From: Parus major
Lineage: Eukaryota > Chordata > Aves > Passeriformes > Paridae
Direction: 5' to 3'
DNA length: 64,000 nt
NCBI RefSeq assembly: GCF_001522545.3
Contig: NC_031773.1
Coordinates: 27,167,685 to 27,231,684, forward strand
A program made the position numbers and the translations under genes. How positions within the stretch are numbered: the stretch's first letter is position 1; every line of letters begins with the position of its first letter. Below the pieces are notes generated by a model that saw nothing but the letters and a program-made list of their open reading frames with translations, was not told the origin of the DNA and searched no databases. This document shows, piece by piece, positions 23,936 to 35,800 of the stretch.

Positions 23936-24959
23936 TGTGATGGTTTGACCATGGCTGGATACCAGGTACCCACCAACAACAACAACTCTGTCACTCCCTT
24001 CTGCAGCTGGGCAGGGGAGAGAAAATACGATGAAAGGCTAAGGATAAGGAGACATCGCTCACTGATTATTGTCACAGAAACAGACTTGGGAAATTAACTG
24101 AATTTACTACCAATCAAAATCAGAGCAGGATAATGAGAAGTAAAATAAATCTTAAAATCACCCTCCCATAACCTCTTCCTCCTTCTCCCACCCAGTGGGG
24201 CATAGAGACAGGGAATGAGGGTTACAGTCAGTTATGACATATTTTTTTCTGCTCTTGCTTCCATCTCAGGGAAAGGAAACCTTGCTCTGCTCTAGCATGA
24301 TATCCCTCACACAGGAGACAGTCCAGACAGTCCTCCATGGACTTGTCCTGTGTGAGTCCCTCCCAAGGGCTCCTGTTCATCATGAGCTGTTCCTGTGTGG
24401 GTCCCTTTCCACAGGGTTGGTCCTTCAAGAGCAGCACGCTCCAGCATGGATCTCCCACAGGGTCCCAAGTCCTAAACCTGCTCCAGCGAGGGCTTCTCTC
24501 TCCATGGAGTCACAGGTACTGCCAGGAGCCTGCTCCATTGCAGGCTTCCCACAGGTCAGTCTCCTTCAGGCATCCACCTGCTCTGGTGTGGTCTCCACTG
24601 ACTGCAGGTGGATCTCCTGTGGATCTCCATGGGCTGCACCATGAGCTGCAGGGGAACCTCAGCTCTGGTGTCTCCTCCCCCTCCTTCTCCATTGACCCTG
24701 ATCTCTGAAGAGTTGCTCCTCTTACTTAGTGTCACTCCTTTCTTCTCTGGTCAAAATTACTTCTATGCAATACCTTAATTCTGTTATCCCAGAGGTACTA
24801 CTGCCACTGCTGATTGTCTCAGCCTTGGCCAATGGCAGGTCTGTCTTGGAGCCTCCTGGCATTGGCTCTGCTGGACACAGAGAAACCTCACAGAAGCTTC
24901 TCACAGAAGCCATCTCTGTAAGCCCCTGCTCCAAAAGCTGACCATGCAAACCCAATACA
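23936..24959 (-). mobile_element. Solo LTR of a passerine endogenous retrovirus
   Basis: The element runs from TGTGATGG to TACA and so has TG...CA ends. It is flanked by TGCT on both sides (23932-23935 and 24960-24963), consistent with a 4-bp target duplication. I recognise the sequence as a common LTR family of songbird genomes, here in minus orientation. Its U3-type half (about 24280-24660) contains imperfect repeats of roughly 40-50 bp marked by CTGCTCCA-like words at about 24438, 24479, 24530 and 24578. No gag, pol or env lies next to it, so this is a solo LTR left by recombination between two LTRs. Family name and retroviral class should be assigned by library search. Confidence 0.8.
24103..24108 (-). 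promoter_or_regulatory. Decayed poly(A) signal of the LTR (AGTAAA)
   Basis: At the place where I expect this LTR family to carry AATAAA, the minus strand reads AGTAAA (TTTACT on +). AGTAAA is a weaker natural variant. That this is the ancestral poly(A) signal position is recalled from the family, not proven here. Confidence 0.4.
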
Positions 24960-25006
24960 TGCTATAAAGTGTATAGTGAAAGAGTGCAGTTTCAATTTTT
25001 CTCTTC

Positions 25007-25085
25007 TTCACTTCTTTCCTCACTTCTTTCAATTTATATTTGTGCTTCAATTTATATTTGATTTATAATTCAATTTATATTTGTG
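25007..25085 (+). repeat. Local AT-rich tandem repeats
   Basis: CAATTTATATTTG occurs three times (25030-25042, 25048-25060, 25071-25083), preceded by a doubled CACTTCTTTC-type word. It lies 50 bp right of the solo LTR. Confidence 0.8.
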
Positions 25086-25089
25086 GAAC

Positions 25090-27195
25090 ACCAGTTCCTT
25101 ATTAATATTAAAACTGTCACAGTAGTGAAACTACTGTGGTGTATGAATTACTGTATATGAGTGAAGTTTAAATCAAAATGTGAGCAACCTCCAAATTTTG
25201 TCCTTGTTCAGCTGAACTGTTTTAAAACTTTGCAGCCAGTTAAGTCTTGGTTAAATTGGCATTACATTACACATATAAGAATATTAATACCTTCCTACAA
25301 TTTCTTCATAAAACATTAAAGCAATTGGGATGGTAAGTGTGAAGAGAATGCAGAAGAAAAGTGCAATTATCTTCTCACATGAATATTCTCACAAAGTAAA
25401 TCTGACCTTTGGGATTGACCCACATCTTTGTTCTGCAGATTCTGTCTGGTAACCTAGAGTAAAGGTGGCCAGTGATACTGAGAACATGAAGCAAATTGTC
25501 TCAGGATCACATCAGCCTTTTGAAGATTATCAGCTTGTTTGACATTGTTTTGTGTGTCACTTCACTTGCAGATGCAGTGGCTGTGGATTACTCTAAATTT
25601 AGATTTGTGGCTTAATGGAAAATTTGCACTCTTTACAGATTTGCTCTTTAAGGATTTGTCTGTATATCTGTCTGTAGTGCTTATCATATGGGATTTTCAA
25701 ATATTGTAAAGCCATGGTGCATTGCAGAGAATGATCAAAATTACCTGTATAATTATTCCTCCACATCTTACAGTTAATGAATTAACAGCATCACACCTGT
25801 CAGTACTCTTGCAGGAAACCCTTCATTTCTTAATCACAGTTTGTTTTCTATATAATTAATGTTGTTTGCCACGCTTTTACTATATTCTCTGCTAAGACGG
25901 CAGACAGCTGTGTTGCCAGGTCTCCACTTCTATCATGTCTCTCTGTACTATCACATTAAATGAAAGCTTTCAAACTCTATATTAATTAAAGCAGCTGAAG
26001 CTTGAATTGAGTTCAACTCTTACTAATACCCTGCTAAATACTGAAGTCAATCTAGAGATTGCTTGGTAAGTCTAATTATACTCCTAGGAATATAGGTGAA
26101 TGAAAGGTCATCTCTTGTTGACTATAGCTACAAAGTGACATCATGAATCTTTAACAGATCTAGTTTATTTTTGGAGGTATATCAAGTATGGTATGATGTT
26201 GGATCAGGACAAGTCATGTGCAAAGTTTAACAAAAAAATTAAAGTGAAGATAGCATTACATGGTAAATGCAACTACTTAAGGGTATATGTGAGTATGGCA
26301 GAGGACTCAGCCGGATTTTAAGTACATGAACTTACATTCTCATTTTTAGGTTGCATTTTACTCTTTATGAATATAATCTTATTTGACAGAGATCATGGGA
26401 TGTAATTTTGAAATACTCTGGGATGTATTTAAAATGCAAATCCAAAATTTGCCTATCTGCTTATATCACTGAATGAGGTGATGGGACTCAAGTATGCAGC
26501 AGAACTGCATAAGGTCACTTGAGTAGCTGTGTTTAAAATGTTAACCTGATTGGTTTTACAGCAGCCAGCCCACGAAATTGTATGATAAAACCACTTAAAA
26601 CATTGGAATAGAATGAACTGCACTTTTAAAACATTATTTTTTTTATTTTTTTTTTACTTCAGTAAGAAAGGAAGTCAGGAATTTTTTGCTATGAGCTCTA
26701 TTTCAGAATACAGAGTGTGCACTTTGATGGGTAAAGCATGTGGGTGCAGAGATGTACTCATAAAAAGCATGTTGAAAGCAGGAGCTAGTTGAGCTGCATG
26801 TATGAACTCTGTGCTATAATCTCCACAACAAAAGTCAGTATAAATTTGAATCTGAAAAGAGTGCCCTGTAATAATATTGATACGACTGAAAACAGAAGCA
26901 GGGTAAGAAGAGGAAAAAGCAGGTTACTTGGATGAAAACTTTCTCAATTTTACACATGGATTTAAAGCATTTTTCATGGGGAAAAATAAAATAAATCTCA
27001 AATATGTGTCATAAAATCTCCAGAGAATTACTCTTTAAAAATCACCTTCTAAATTATGTTGCATCATATTTCACTGAAGGTAACAATCAGCTAGAGGTTT
27101 ATTGATTTATTGTCCAATTTCAACTAAGTCAGAAAATAGTGGAATATTGTGGCAGCTGTCATAAATGTATGAAGTCCTTTCCCTCAGTTCCTTGT
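25090..27195. other. Unique AT-rich DNA, no gene recognised
   Basis: No mobile element or convincing exon. One T-rich tract lies near 26636-26655. Confidence 0.5.
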
Positions 27196-27202
27196 TTTCC
27201 AG

Positions 27203-27288
27203 TATGTATCAATATCCCACTGAAAAACTACCCTGACAGGGAAAAGCTGTCTCTCCCTTCCCTGTAAGGAAGAATATTTCTCTGGCAG
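27203..27288 (+). other. Candidate 86-bp exon, probably non-coding
   Basis: A very good acceptor (ccctcagttccttgttttccag) and a good donor (GGCAG|GTGAGC) enclose 86 bp. All three frames are closed; the longest stays open for 20 codons (ends KLSLPSL) before TAA. An internal AG after another pyrimidine tract offers a 20-bp alternative. If transcribed it is an untranslated or lncRNA exon. Confidence 0.2.
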
Positions 27289-27294
27289 GTGAGC

Positions 27295-29925
27295 AGCTCT
27301 TTACATGTGGCTAGCACAAGGTCAGTCCTCCGAGCTGTTTGTTCAGTCTATAGTTTTATCCATCACAGAACAGATAAACACCCTAATGTTCTACTGTCAA
27401 CATATTTATTATCTGAATGCAAGAGGTTAACATAGATATTGTCAACTGAAAAAAACCCCACAGTGCAATGCATAAATGTTGTGCCATAAGCTTTCACATA
27501 AATTTTACGGAAGAGTTCCTTCTAGGAGCTTCAATCTGATACCCATAAAATGAAAGCCTTTTTTTAAGTGTATGGTGAGCAGAGAAATGCTGCAAGCTTC
27601 ATTTAATTTCCTTGCTGACTTTGTACTTATTCTCTGCTGAAGGATTTTTGTGTATTTTCTTTGATTCTGCAGTCAAGTCAATTCATCACCTCTTAATGCA
27701 AACCCACAACTCGCTATCTTCCAGCCAGTTTTAACAAGTTACCACTGTGGTTTCTAGTATTCTCCTGTGCTTAAATATTGACCCTCTGCAGCTAAAATGG
27801 AATACTGAATTAGCAGTAATTTGAAGATACATATAGAAATGGAGCTTCTATTATCTTGATTGGTTTCACTGGCTTGTGGAGGGAAAGAGAAATAAATGAA
27901 TAAGGGTGGTGATGATGATGATGCATACCAAATGTAAATGAAAGCCTAGTCAAAGAGCACTCAGAGATAAATGACAGTTCTTACTTTTGCCAGATGTTAG
28001 GAAATGAAATCTGAGAAGAAGCATCAATATTTATTCTCATTCAAGTCTCTGTTCTATAGGATGAGACTCATGACCATCCTTAAAAGATAATGAGTCTAGA
28101 AAACCTCCTATGTTGATATTTTCCCAATCTCAATTGACTAAAAAGCACTGGAAAGAGTTTTTATTATAGCTGTGGGTTTATGTTTTGATTTGTTGTGGGT
28201 TTTTTTTTCCCCAGTCCATTCTCACAGATCGGATTAGGGTGATTGCAACTCGCTTTATTCTCAGTGAACACAGAAAACAACTAGTGGTCACCTGGCTGTA
28301 ACAATTTCCCATACTAGAAGGCTATTATTGTCTCTCTTGTTCTTCTGGTAAAATGCTATCACCCCAGACTTTTTGTTCTGTTGGTGTCTAGTCAGTTTTT
28401 CCCAATATATTTATGTGCATGTGCATTGTCCAGTCCTGACCTTTTAGAGTGGTTCTTAAAATTGCAAAAATTTTGTCATTGCAGGGTTTATACACATACA
28501 AACTACGCCATTCATGAAAATGACAGGTTTTCCAGGACTTGAGACTAGTCGTTGCAGATCTTCTTTATACCTTTTCTCAGCTTGATGGAGAAGAGCTGAT
28601 AAATCCTTTAAATTGAGTGCAATTCAATCTTGACCATATTTCTCTCTTCTGCTTCTGGGAATGTCACGTGTGACAGCATCAACAGCTTTAGTGGTCAGGC
28701 TATATCACATCTACTGCCTGTTCCTTATCCACTACAGCAGTTGGTCTGTCAGAGAAGAAAATGAGATTGGTCTGACTGATTTCTTCTTGGAAAACCCAAA
28801 TTGTCTGGTCCCTATCACAGTATTACCCTTAAGGTCTTTAAAAATTGATTGTTTAATAATTTGTTTTACTGTCTTTCCAGTTACTGAAAGTAGAGGACTG
28901 CTTTTCACTCCTTTCTGACTGCTTTTGTCATTTTTATGGACAGGTGTTGTGCTTCATCTCTTGTCTCCAAATTCTTCATTCTCTCTAAATTCTCAACAAA
29001 CTTCAGTTGGTTCATTATATACTGTACAGTGGCCACCACCAGGCCTGGCCAACCTAAGAACATCTGACCTACTAACATTATTTGACTTTTATTTTCCCCT
29101 GGTAATATGAAGTCTGTATAGCTATGTTGATTTTCTTTTCCCCTTTTGTGCCAGTAATCTGATAATTTGAAGGTGGGATGTGGGGGTGTATTTTTTTTTT
29201 TTAAAAGTATTATAGCCCATTGAAGATGTTTGACTCAGATGCACTGTGAATTGATACTGTGATAAAACTAAAATTGATTATAGATCAAACTTTCAAACAA
29301 GCTTAGGTTCTATTGAGTCATGGTTCCTTTTGCATGACTTCACAAGCCAAATTGAGACATTATAGTTTTGAAATGTGTTTAAACCAGGTTCTGTGTAAAG
29401 TCTCTAAGGCAACAGCCATCTCTTCCAGAGCACTGTAGTTGAGGTAAAAATGAAATGATCTCCAGAGATGCCTGTGTGTCCCCAGAGAGTACCTGTGAAG
29501 TCTAGATGAGTGTGTTTAGGTACCTAAATGATAAAGGTTGCACTGGGGGAATGAAGGTGTTTAGCACAGGTGTCTAATGACATGCTGGTACTGACATGCA
29601 AGTAGTACATCTGTTCATTTCTTTATAAGTCAAAGAACTTTAAAACTAGGTAAGATTTCTGTGAGCCCCACTGTGACTGTATTAGTGATGCCAGTATGGC
29701 CTGAGCCCTGTGACATTTATTTTTTGAACATTACATATAACTTCACTACATATATTGTTACAGGGCACAACTTTGGCCCATGTCAATTAGCATTTTCTAA
29801 GACCATCTCATTCATGGAGTAGGGCTTGGTCCCAGGAGGCATGGTACATGAAACCACTATTTGGGGGATGGAGTGCTTTTCTGGGTTTGTGCTGAGCCAC
29901 CCATGCTCCTTACAGTGAGGAGGAG
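27295..29925. other. Unique AT-rich DNA, no gene recognised
   Basis: No mobile element identified with confidence. A good AACTAG|GTAAGA donor lies at 29650, but no open exon could be placed before it. Confidence 0.5.
27911..27923 (+). repeat. Short (GAT)n tract
   Basis: Four GAT units after GGTGGT. Confidence 0.85.
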
Positions 29926-29933
29926 ATGTGGGT

Positions 29934-30033
29934 CTGTTTATTTTGTTTGGTTTTAGTTGTGTTTGGGGTTTTGTGGGGCACGTACACATGTAGGGTTTTT
30001 GTTGTGTTGGTTTTTTGGGGTTGGTTTCTTTGT
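29934..30033 (+). repeat. T/G-rich tract
   Basis: About 100 bp of TTTG, TTGG and GGGG words, interrupted once by a short ACGTACACATG stretch. Same polarity as the tracts near 8.95, 10.03 and 44.2 kb. Confidence 0.85.
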
Positions 30034-30497
30034 AATGTGTTTCAGATATAGACAGTGAAGTTGGGTCTTAGATCTGACTGCTGTTCATGAACTTCTGTAA
30101 ATGCTTCCCCTTTTGTCACATTATATTACAACTAAGTTATTTACTTTTGGACTTAAATGATATCCTCATGATGTAGACTGTCTAGTCTGCTGTTTGAAAT
30201 ATCTCTTAAAAAACTTGGTCTCTATAACATGCTAATAGCATGGAATATAGTCCCTTACTAATTGTTATCTATGTTGGTATTGTTACTGTGAAGTCACATA
30301 AAGTAGGAAAATACATTAACGATGTTTATTAATCTGCTTTTGTCCACAGAAAATCAGTTTAAACTTTATGTTAAATGAGAAAATAGAATGGAAAAAACGT
30401 GTCATCAGCAACATTTAATGTAGCACAGAAGACCAATGGTCAGTGAAACCTTGTATTAACTTGCTCTTTTTAACGGTGTCTATTCAATCTTTACCAG

Positions 30498-30570
30498 GCC
30501 TTCCAGCCTTGCAGAGAAGCATTGGGCTGGAAGGGAATGTTGCTCCATTTGAAACAGCTATCTACAGTGT
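30498..30570 (+). other. Candidate exon 1 of a possible spliced transcript
   Basis: 73 bp lie between an acceptor (tgtctattcaatctttaccag) and a strong GTAAGT donor. Two frames are open. The one used here takes two bases from a preceding split codon, reads LPALQRSIGLEG ... ETAIYSV, and leaves two bases (GT). The other open frame begins AFQPCREALG. The product is not recognised. The exon contains CCTTCCAGCC and its inverse GGCTGGAAGG (30499-30508 and 30525-30534), so the bases may instead reflect a hairpin. The next two candidate exons continue the phase. Confidence 0.25.
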
Positions 30571-30839
30571 GTAAGTACATTATAACTGCATTGATATTTC
30601 CATTATCACAGCATGAGTCTATCAGACTCGGTGAGGTTGCTAAGTAATCAGTCAATTGCAGGTCTTTCTTAAGTAGGGCTCTGGAAAATAAAAGGAATGT
30701 TGTATGGAAAAGTATTGCTCTTGGTGTTTATTTCTAGTGGTAGAACTTATTTTAGTAGAATACTGGCATATTTTATTCAAAGATGGAACTGTGTGGCAAA
30801 TCCACACTTACAATACTGATGCTTTAATGTGAGGCTCTG

Positions 30840-31260
30840 CCATACTGAATAGCACTAATGCGCAAGGTTGCTTCGAGATGCTAAAGAAAAATGGACAAGA
30901 AGAAAATAGAGATGCAAATCTGATGGCTGTGAGAGAATGATATCTATCACATTTGAAACAGGTCATCTGTAGCAATAAACTGCTAGTTTCAAAACTGATA
31001 CCCTTACAGATATAATGATGGTTCAGAAAATAGCCGCCATATCAAGCAGGAGTCAGATTGTCCATTACTGCAACAGCAGGATCATCTTTACAATTGCCTG
31101 TTGCAAGGTGTCATTAAAGAGATTAGTTGAATCATTTGGCAATCTGATCACTGATGCCAACATGTGAAAAATGCAATCTAGAGCAATTTTATTTCCCCTG
31201 AAGTATTTCTGGTCTTAATATCACCAGATATTTGCTGTTTGGAAACTTGGATTTCAAACC
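30840..31260. promoter_or_regulatory. Candidate conserved non-coding block
   Basis: Unique sequence without open frame or repeat, dense in short motifs with some CpGs (AATAGCCGCCATATCAAGC, CTTTACAATTGCCTGTTGC, GGCAATCTGATCACTGATGCC). Of all the blocks in the window this one has the texture I most associate with deeply conserved vertebrate enhancers. It sits between candidate exons 1 and 2, so it would be intronic if that transcript is real. Inference from appearance only. Confidence 0.35.
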
Positions 31261-31877
31261 TGTCTGGTAAATTTTAATTTCATGAGTTTTTAATGTTGTA
31301 TTCTATGTGTTGTATTTTAACAAAGTATTCTTTTGTGAAGAGCTTGATCATTGAATCTTAAGACAACAGAAAAATCCGGTAAATCTGTTAGTCCTATTTT
31401 TGCTCACCTTAATTTAATCTAAAAAAAGTACAATGTAGACTGAGAGAGATAGTCAAGTGTGAGGAAAAATAATCAGGAGTTAAAAGAATTGCAAAAGAAA
31501 GATCTTAGAGGGCTATTATTTAGATTATTTGCTAGTCCAGCTAGTAGAACATATTAAAATAATGTAGGCTTTTTATTTGGTTATATGCACTCATCTGTGA
31601 GAGCCTAAGACTTGCTAGCAGAGACTACTTCGGGAACAAGGGGATCCAAGAAGTGAGGGTGTCTGTGGCCATGGTCTCCTAAGATACTTGGAGTCTTCTA
31701 ACTTAGTGGTCTGCTCAAGCTACAGTAATATCTATTTATATTGCATATTTACAATGGGTATTCACCAAGTGAGACTGATCTTCATAGCTTCTCTCCACAA
31801 TGAGGGGAATGGAGAGCATCTGCTCCAGAAAATGTGTTAGAGGAGCTAAGTTTATCCTTCTCATTGACCTTTTTTAG

Positions 31878-31940
31878 GGGCACTCAAGAGACAAATCTAA
31901 CAGCTGAATTGCTGAGGCAGGCTCCTTCTCCATTACATCA
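31878..31940 (+). other. Candidate exon 2 of a possible spliced transcript
   Basis: 63 bp lie between a good acceptor (tccttctcattgacctttttttag-like) and a GTAAGTGC donor. Read in the phase left by candidate exon 1, the split codon becomes GTG and the exon is open: GTQETNLTAELLRQ then APSPLH plus CA. Frame 1 is closed by TGA. The phase agreement with exon 1 has a one-in-three chance of being accidental. No homologue recognised. Confidence 0.25.
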
Positions 31941-32772
31941 GTAAGTGCTTGGTGTTGTTTGAGTCTCAGTGAACAGGAAGCTAAAATTTACCATTTTAGA
32001 AATGATGTTTATTCCTAGGGTGGGTTGTGGGAACAGCTTCTTTGGGGATTGACCTTTTTTTTCTATATTTCTATAGAATTTGAGTGTGGACATCAGAAGC
32101 AGAACTGTAACTCAGATTTTGGATTCAGAGCTGCAGTTTTACCACAACTGGTAGTGCAGACTGTGTCTTGAACAGTCTTGGTGCATCTCGATCGATACAG
32201 ACGTGTATGAGCAGCTCTGCCTTTTGTTGTCTGACTACACATAACCTTCCTGTAACCCTGCTGCTGTATCCTTAAGAGATAAAAGTTCCAGGAGACACAG
32301 CTGCAGCACACTGGGAAGTTGAGGGTGTGGTGTTGGTACCAGATATATGTTTTCTTTCACAAAGTGCCTCAAGAATCCAAGGTACTTCTGAATCCTGAGC
32401 TGCTTCTCATTGTCCAAGCACAGACTTGTGAAGAACATGAGTGTGGGTAGTAAAGGTGCATTTTTGAGTGGACAGCATCTGAGTTTCTGCATTTCTTAAC
32501 TCTGTGGATCTAATGGCATATGCTGGAACTTGCAAAGAGAACACTGATTTAACAAAAACCAGTAATGTGATTCTTCCAACCATCCCTGTAAAGATATTTA
32601 GGGGCCTCATATTCTTAGACAAACACCAAATTAATCACAGTACTAAACTAGAAGTAAAACCCATATTTTTTGCATAATTATAAAAATAAAAAAAAATCTG
32701 CAGAATTGTTAGTGGTAGCTTCTGTTTACACTTGTGGTCTAAGTTAATAGTGTATATCTATTTTTAATACAG

Positions 32773-32879
32773 CTCTACAGTAATGTTTACTGCTTTAAAA
32801 AAAAAGAAAAGTGAAATTAAAAACCACTGAAGGAATTCATAAAGATAAATGCTGCAATATGGTAGAATTTTCAAGGGAG
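32773..32879 (+). other. Candidate exon 3 of a possible spliced transcript
   Basis: 107 bp follow an excellent acceptor (tatatctatttttaatacag) and end at a strong GGGAG|GTGAGT donor. Continuing the phase of candidate exon 2 gives STVMFTALKKKKSEIKNH and then TGA inside the exon, so the frame would end here with a lysine-rich tail. A donor after the stop is less usual for a coding gene and would fit a lncRNA or nonsense-mediated-decay isoform better. Confidence 0.22.
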
Positions 32880-32884
32880 GTGAG

Positions 32885-35800
32885 TATGAGAATCAACCTT
32901 TAAATCCATTTAAGGGTTCAGGAGAAATATACATGTCAGACAATATTGTTATTACTACTTCATAAAATTTGGCAGAAACCCTGATGCATGTTTCTTGTAT
33001 AAAAACACTTCACTGCCCTGCAGTTCAGATCATTTGGCTGCTGTAAAATAAAGAGTTCAAATCATTTGCCTCCTCTTTATTTTATTTGCATCTTTCCTTA
33101 GATTCAAGCTGTGCATGTGTGAAAAGAGGAGTTGAAGGCAATGGTGCCACTTTTAAATTCATTAATAAATAATGATGCCTTGATATTTTATGAATAATCT
33201 CTCCCAGCATATTTTTGGTGCAGTATAGGGGAATTGCATACTCAAGTGTTTTAGTCTTAGACAACATGTTTAGTTGCTTCCACTTAAAAGGACTTAAGGA
33301 TTTGTTGTTCTAAGATTTTATTTATTTTTTTTTTTTGGGGGGGGGAAATGCTGTAAATTCTAATAGTTTATAGTCATATGTTTAAAAAGTGAACGAAATG
33401 TACTGCAACTTTCTGTTTATGTTCAGCAGCTATCTTATACTGTTTTGATATCAAATGAGTATCAAACCTAGAAGAGGTATTTTTCCTTGATACTGCTTAT
33501 GGTAAAAATGACTTCAGAATGTCAGTCCTTGATCTTGTAGACTCAAATATTTTGAATGTAAATATGTGTATCATTTCCTTGTACAGTGTCATTTTGAACT
33601 CTGTCTGTCCTTGTTCACACACATTTATTTTATCACAACGAGAGATTCCTGTGCTAGACAAATTATTTTTTCTACTTTCATGGCCATAAGAGTGAAATAA
33701 GCAAACTGACATTTGCATTTCTCATTTCTCGCATTGTGAAGTTTTGCAACACCCTGCAGGCATCTGCCCTTTGGGCTGGGTGAAAGACATTTCAAGACTC
33801 AGTTGCTAAAAGTAGGCTTGTAAAACTCTTGCAATCAAACATGAAGGCTTCAATGCCCTGTCCAGAAGACAGGAAATTCCCCAATTTATTGTTGATTTTT
33901 CTAAATGTATTGAAAGTGCAACTAAACACAATAACATAGAAAATATTAAAATATGCTGCTGAGAACCCTAAAAAATACAAATTCACCCTCATCCATCAAA
34001 AAGTCTCAGAAAGTCTTGTGGCTGCATTGCTAGTACTGGATGAGTGTTTTGAGGAATTTTGCATACATTAAAATTTAGTCAAATGAAAAGAATAGTAAAT
34101 GAGTTGGAGAAGAAAGGCCTGGGGGTTTTATTTTGTCTCTGAAACCTGTTTTGTAGGAAACTGTGAAAACTGAGAGTTTAGTGAAAGTTCATACTTCATT
34201 TAAGTCACTACCCAAAATATGCAAGTTGCTTCTAATTATGACAATATGCACTTGTGGAGGGTACATTTAAACTACATGACATGTTCTTCACTTTTTAACA
34301 CTGGGATAAGATTAGATGTAGTAATGACTTACCAGTGATACTCTGTTCTCCTGGATGACCTCTTTAACCCATCTAGTGCTGTCTCCTAGCAGAGGTAGGG
34401 AGTAAATTTAGGAAGTCCTTGTGACAGTTCTTATTTCATTTGTAGATGAATGGGTAACTGTGAACCTGTGTGAAACAATGATAGTGTTACTCCAAATCCA
34501 TTCAGAAATTAGTTTTTGATAATAATATTCAAAAATTACTACCCTGAGTGGTTGTCTTGTAGAATGTATATAGACTTAGAAGCACATTCGCCAAGGATTA
34601 TCAACTATAAATGATTTAGAGTAGATCACCTACTCTCTGAGCCATTGTTTCCTATAAATAGTTCTAAAATATAATAAACTGTGTTCATCATGTCATCTTA
34701 CATATATTTAGGAAACAAAATACATGAACATAAAATATACTGTGTTTAGACTGCTTGTATGTAAATCATCATGGGTAAAGGTCTTTTATTTTAGAGGCTT
34801 AGTAATTTTACCTACAGGAAACAGAGGTGGAGTCTTAAATTCAATGTGAATTCCAGTTCTTAAAAAGATTGCTGCCTCTGGAGCAGAAGAGCAACCTAGT
34901 TCTATTTTTAAGTTTATCCATAGAAAGGATAGAAACACTACTCAGTAGGTAACCTTCTAGTAGATTGTTACCATGAGTGTGTTTAGTAAAAGACATGTAA
35001 AATCATGTAAAAAGAGATGAAAAGTATGGTCAGAAATCTTAGCTGAAAGGCATTTTTAACACTGCATGGGTTCATTTCCTTTACTGTTGCTATCTTGCAG
35101 GTACTTAACATTTATAGACATCATACCCTTGTAATTGAACTTGCATGAATCATTTATTTACTACACTGCACTTACGGGTAATATATGTCAAGGGAATTCA
35201 TTTTTTATTATAGCTGATGGAGCCATTATGATGTCATAATATATACAAGGATAGAGATATAGCTTGGACAGAACTTCTGTCTCTTATATCTGTGAAACTC
35301 AATGCTGTCTACATTTCTATATTCAAAGCAGAAATGCAAGATTTGGTGGGGTAGTATTCTTCTAACCCTTCACAACAGCTTTTTGGTCAGGATAAAGCAA
35401 TAAGTTATTCCAGATATGGCAGTGATAGTATCTGCATTTAATTTCGTATGAAAAAGAAAAAAAATTGGGACAAAATGTGGAAAATTGCCAAGGAATATTA
35501 ACCTATGAACTTTTCCTTCAGGAGTTTAAATAAGAGCAAGTACCTTTTGAGGTTCAATTCTAAGAACTAACCGTAAGGAAAAATATATAAACATATACAT
35601 TGTTTGTTAGAGTAACTGAACTGAAATGCCTGATTTCAAGCCTAATATTTTGTTTTCATTGAAGAGATCACAAAATATCTCAATTCTGTACCTATTTCCA
35701 AGCTGGCTGCTCTGCCAGGTCTGGAACAAAGTGAACCAGTACACAATGCCTATTGAAGCCTCCCACAGAGAGGGAGATTCTGAAGTCTTGGGGTCTTCAT

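Noticed and set aside
24234..24708. Overlapping frames of 123-136 codons
   Set aside because: They lie entirely inside the solo LTR, on the strand opposite to its transcription, and reflect its raised G+C content.
29030..29070. CCACCACCAGGCCTGGCC-type sequence as a possible repeat fragment
   Set aside because: Too short and without flanking diagnostic words.
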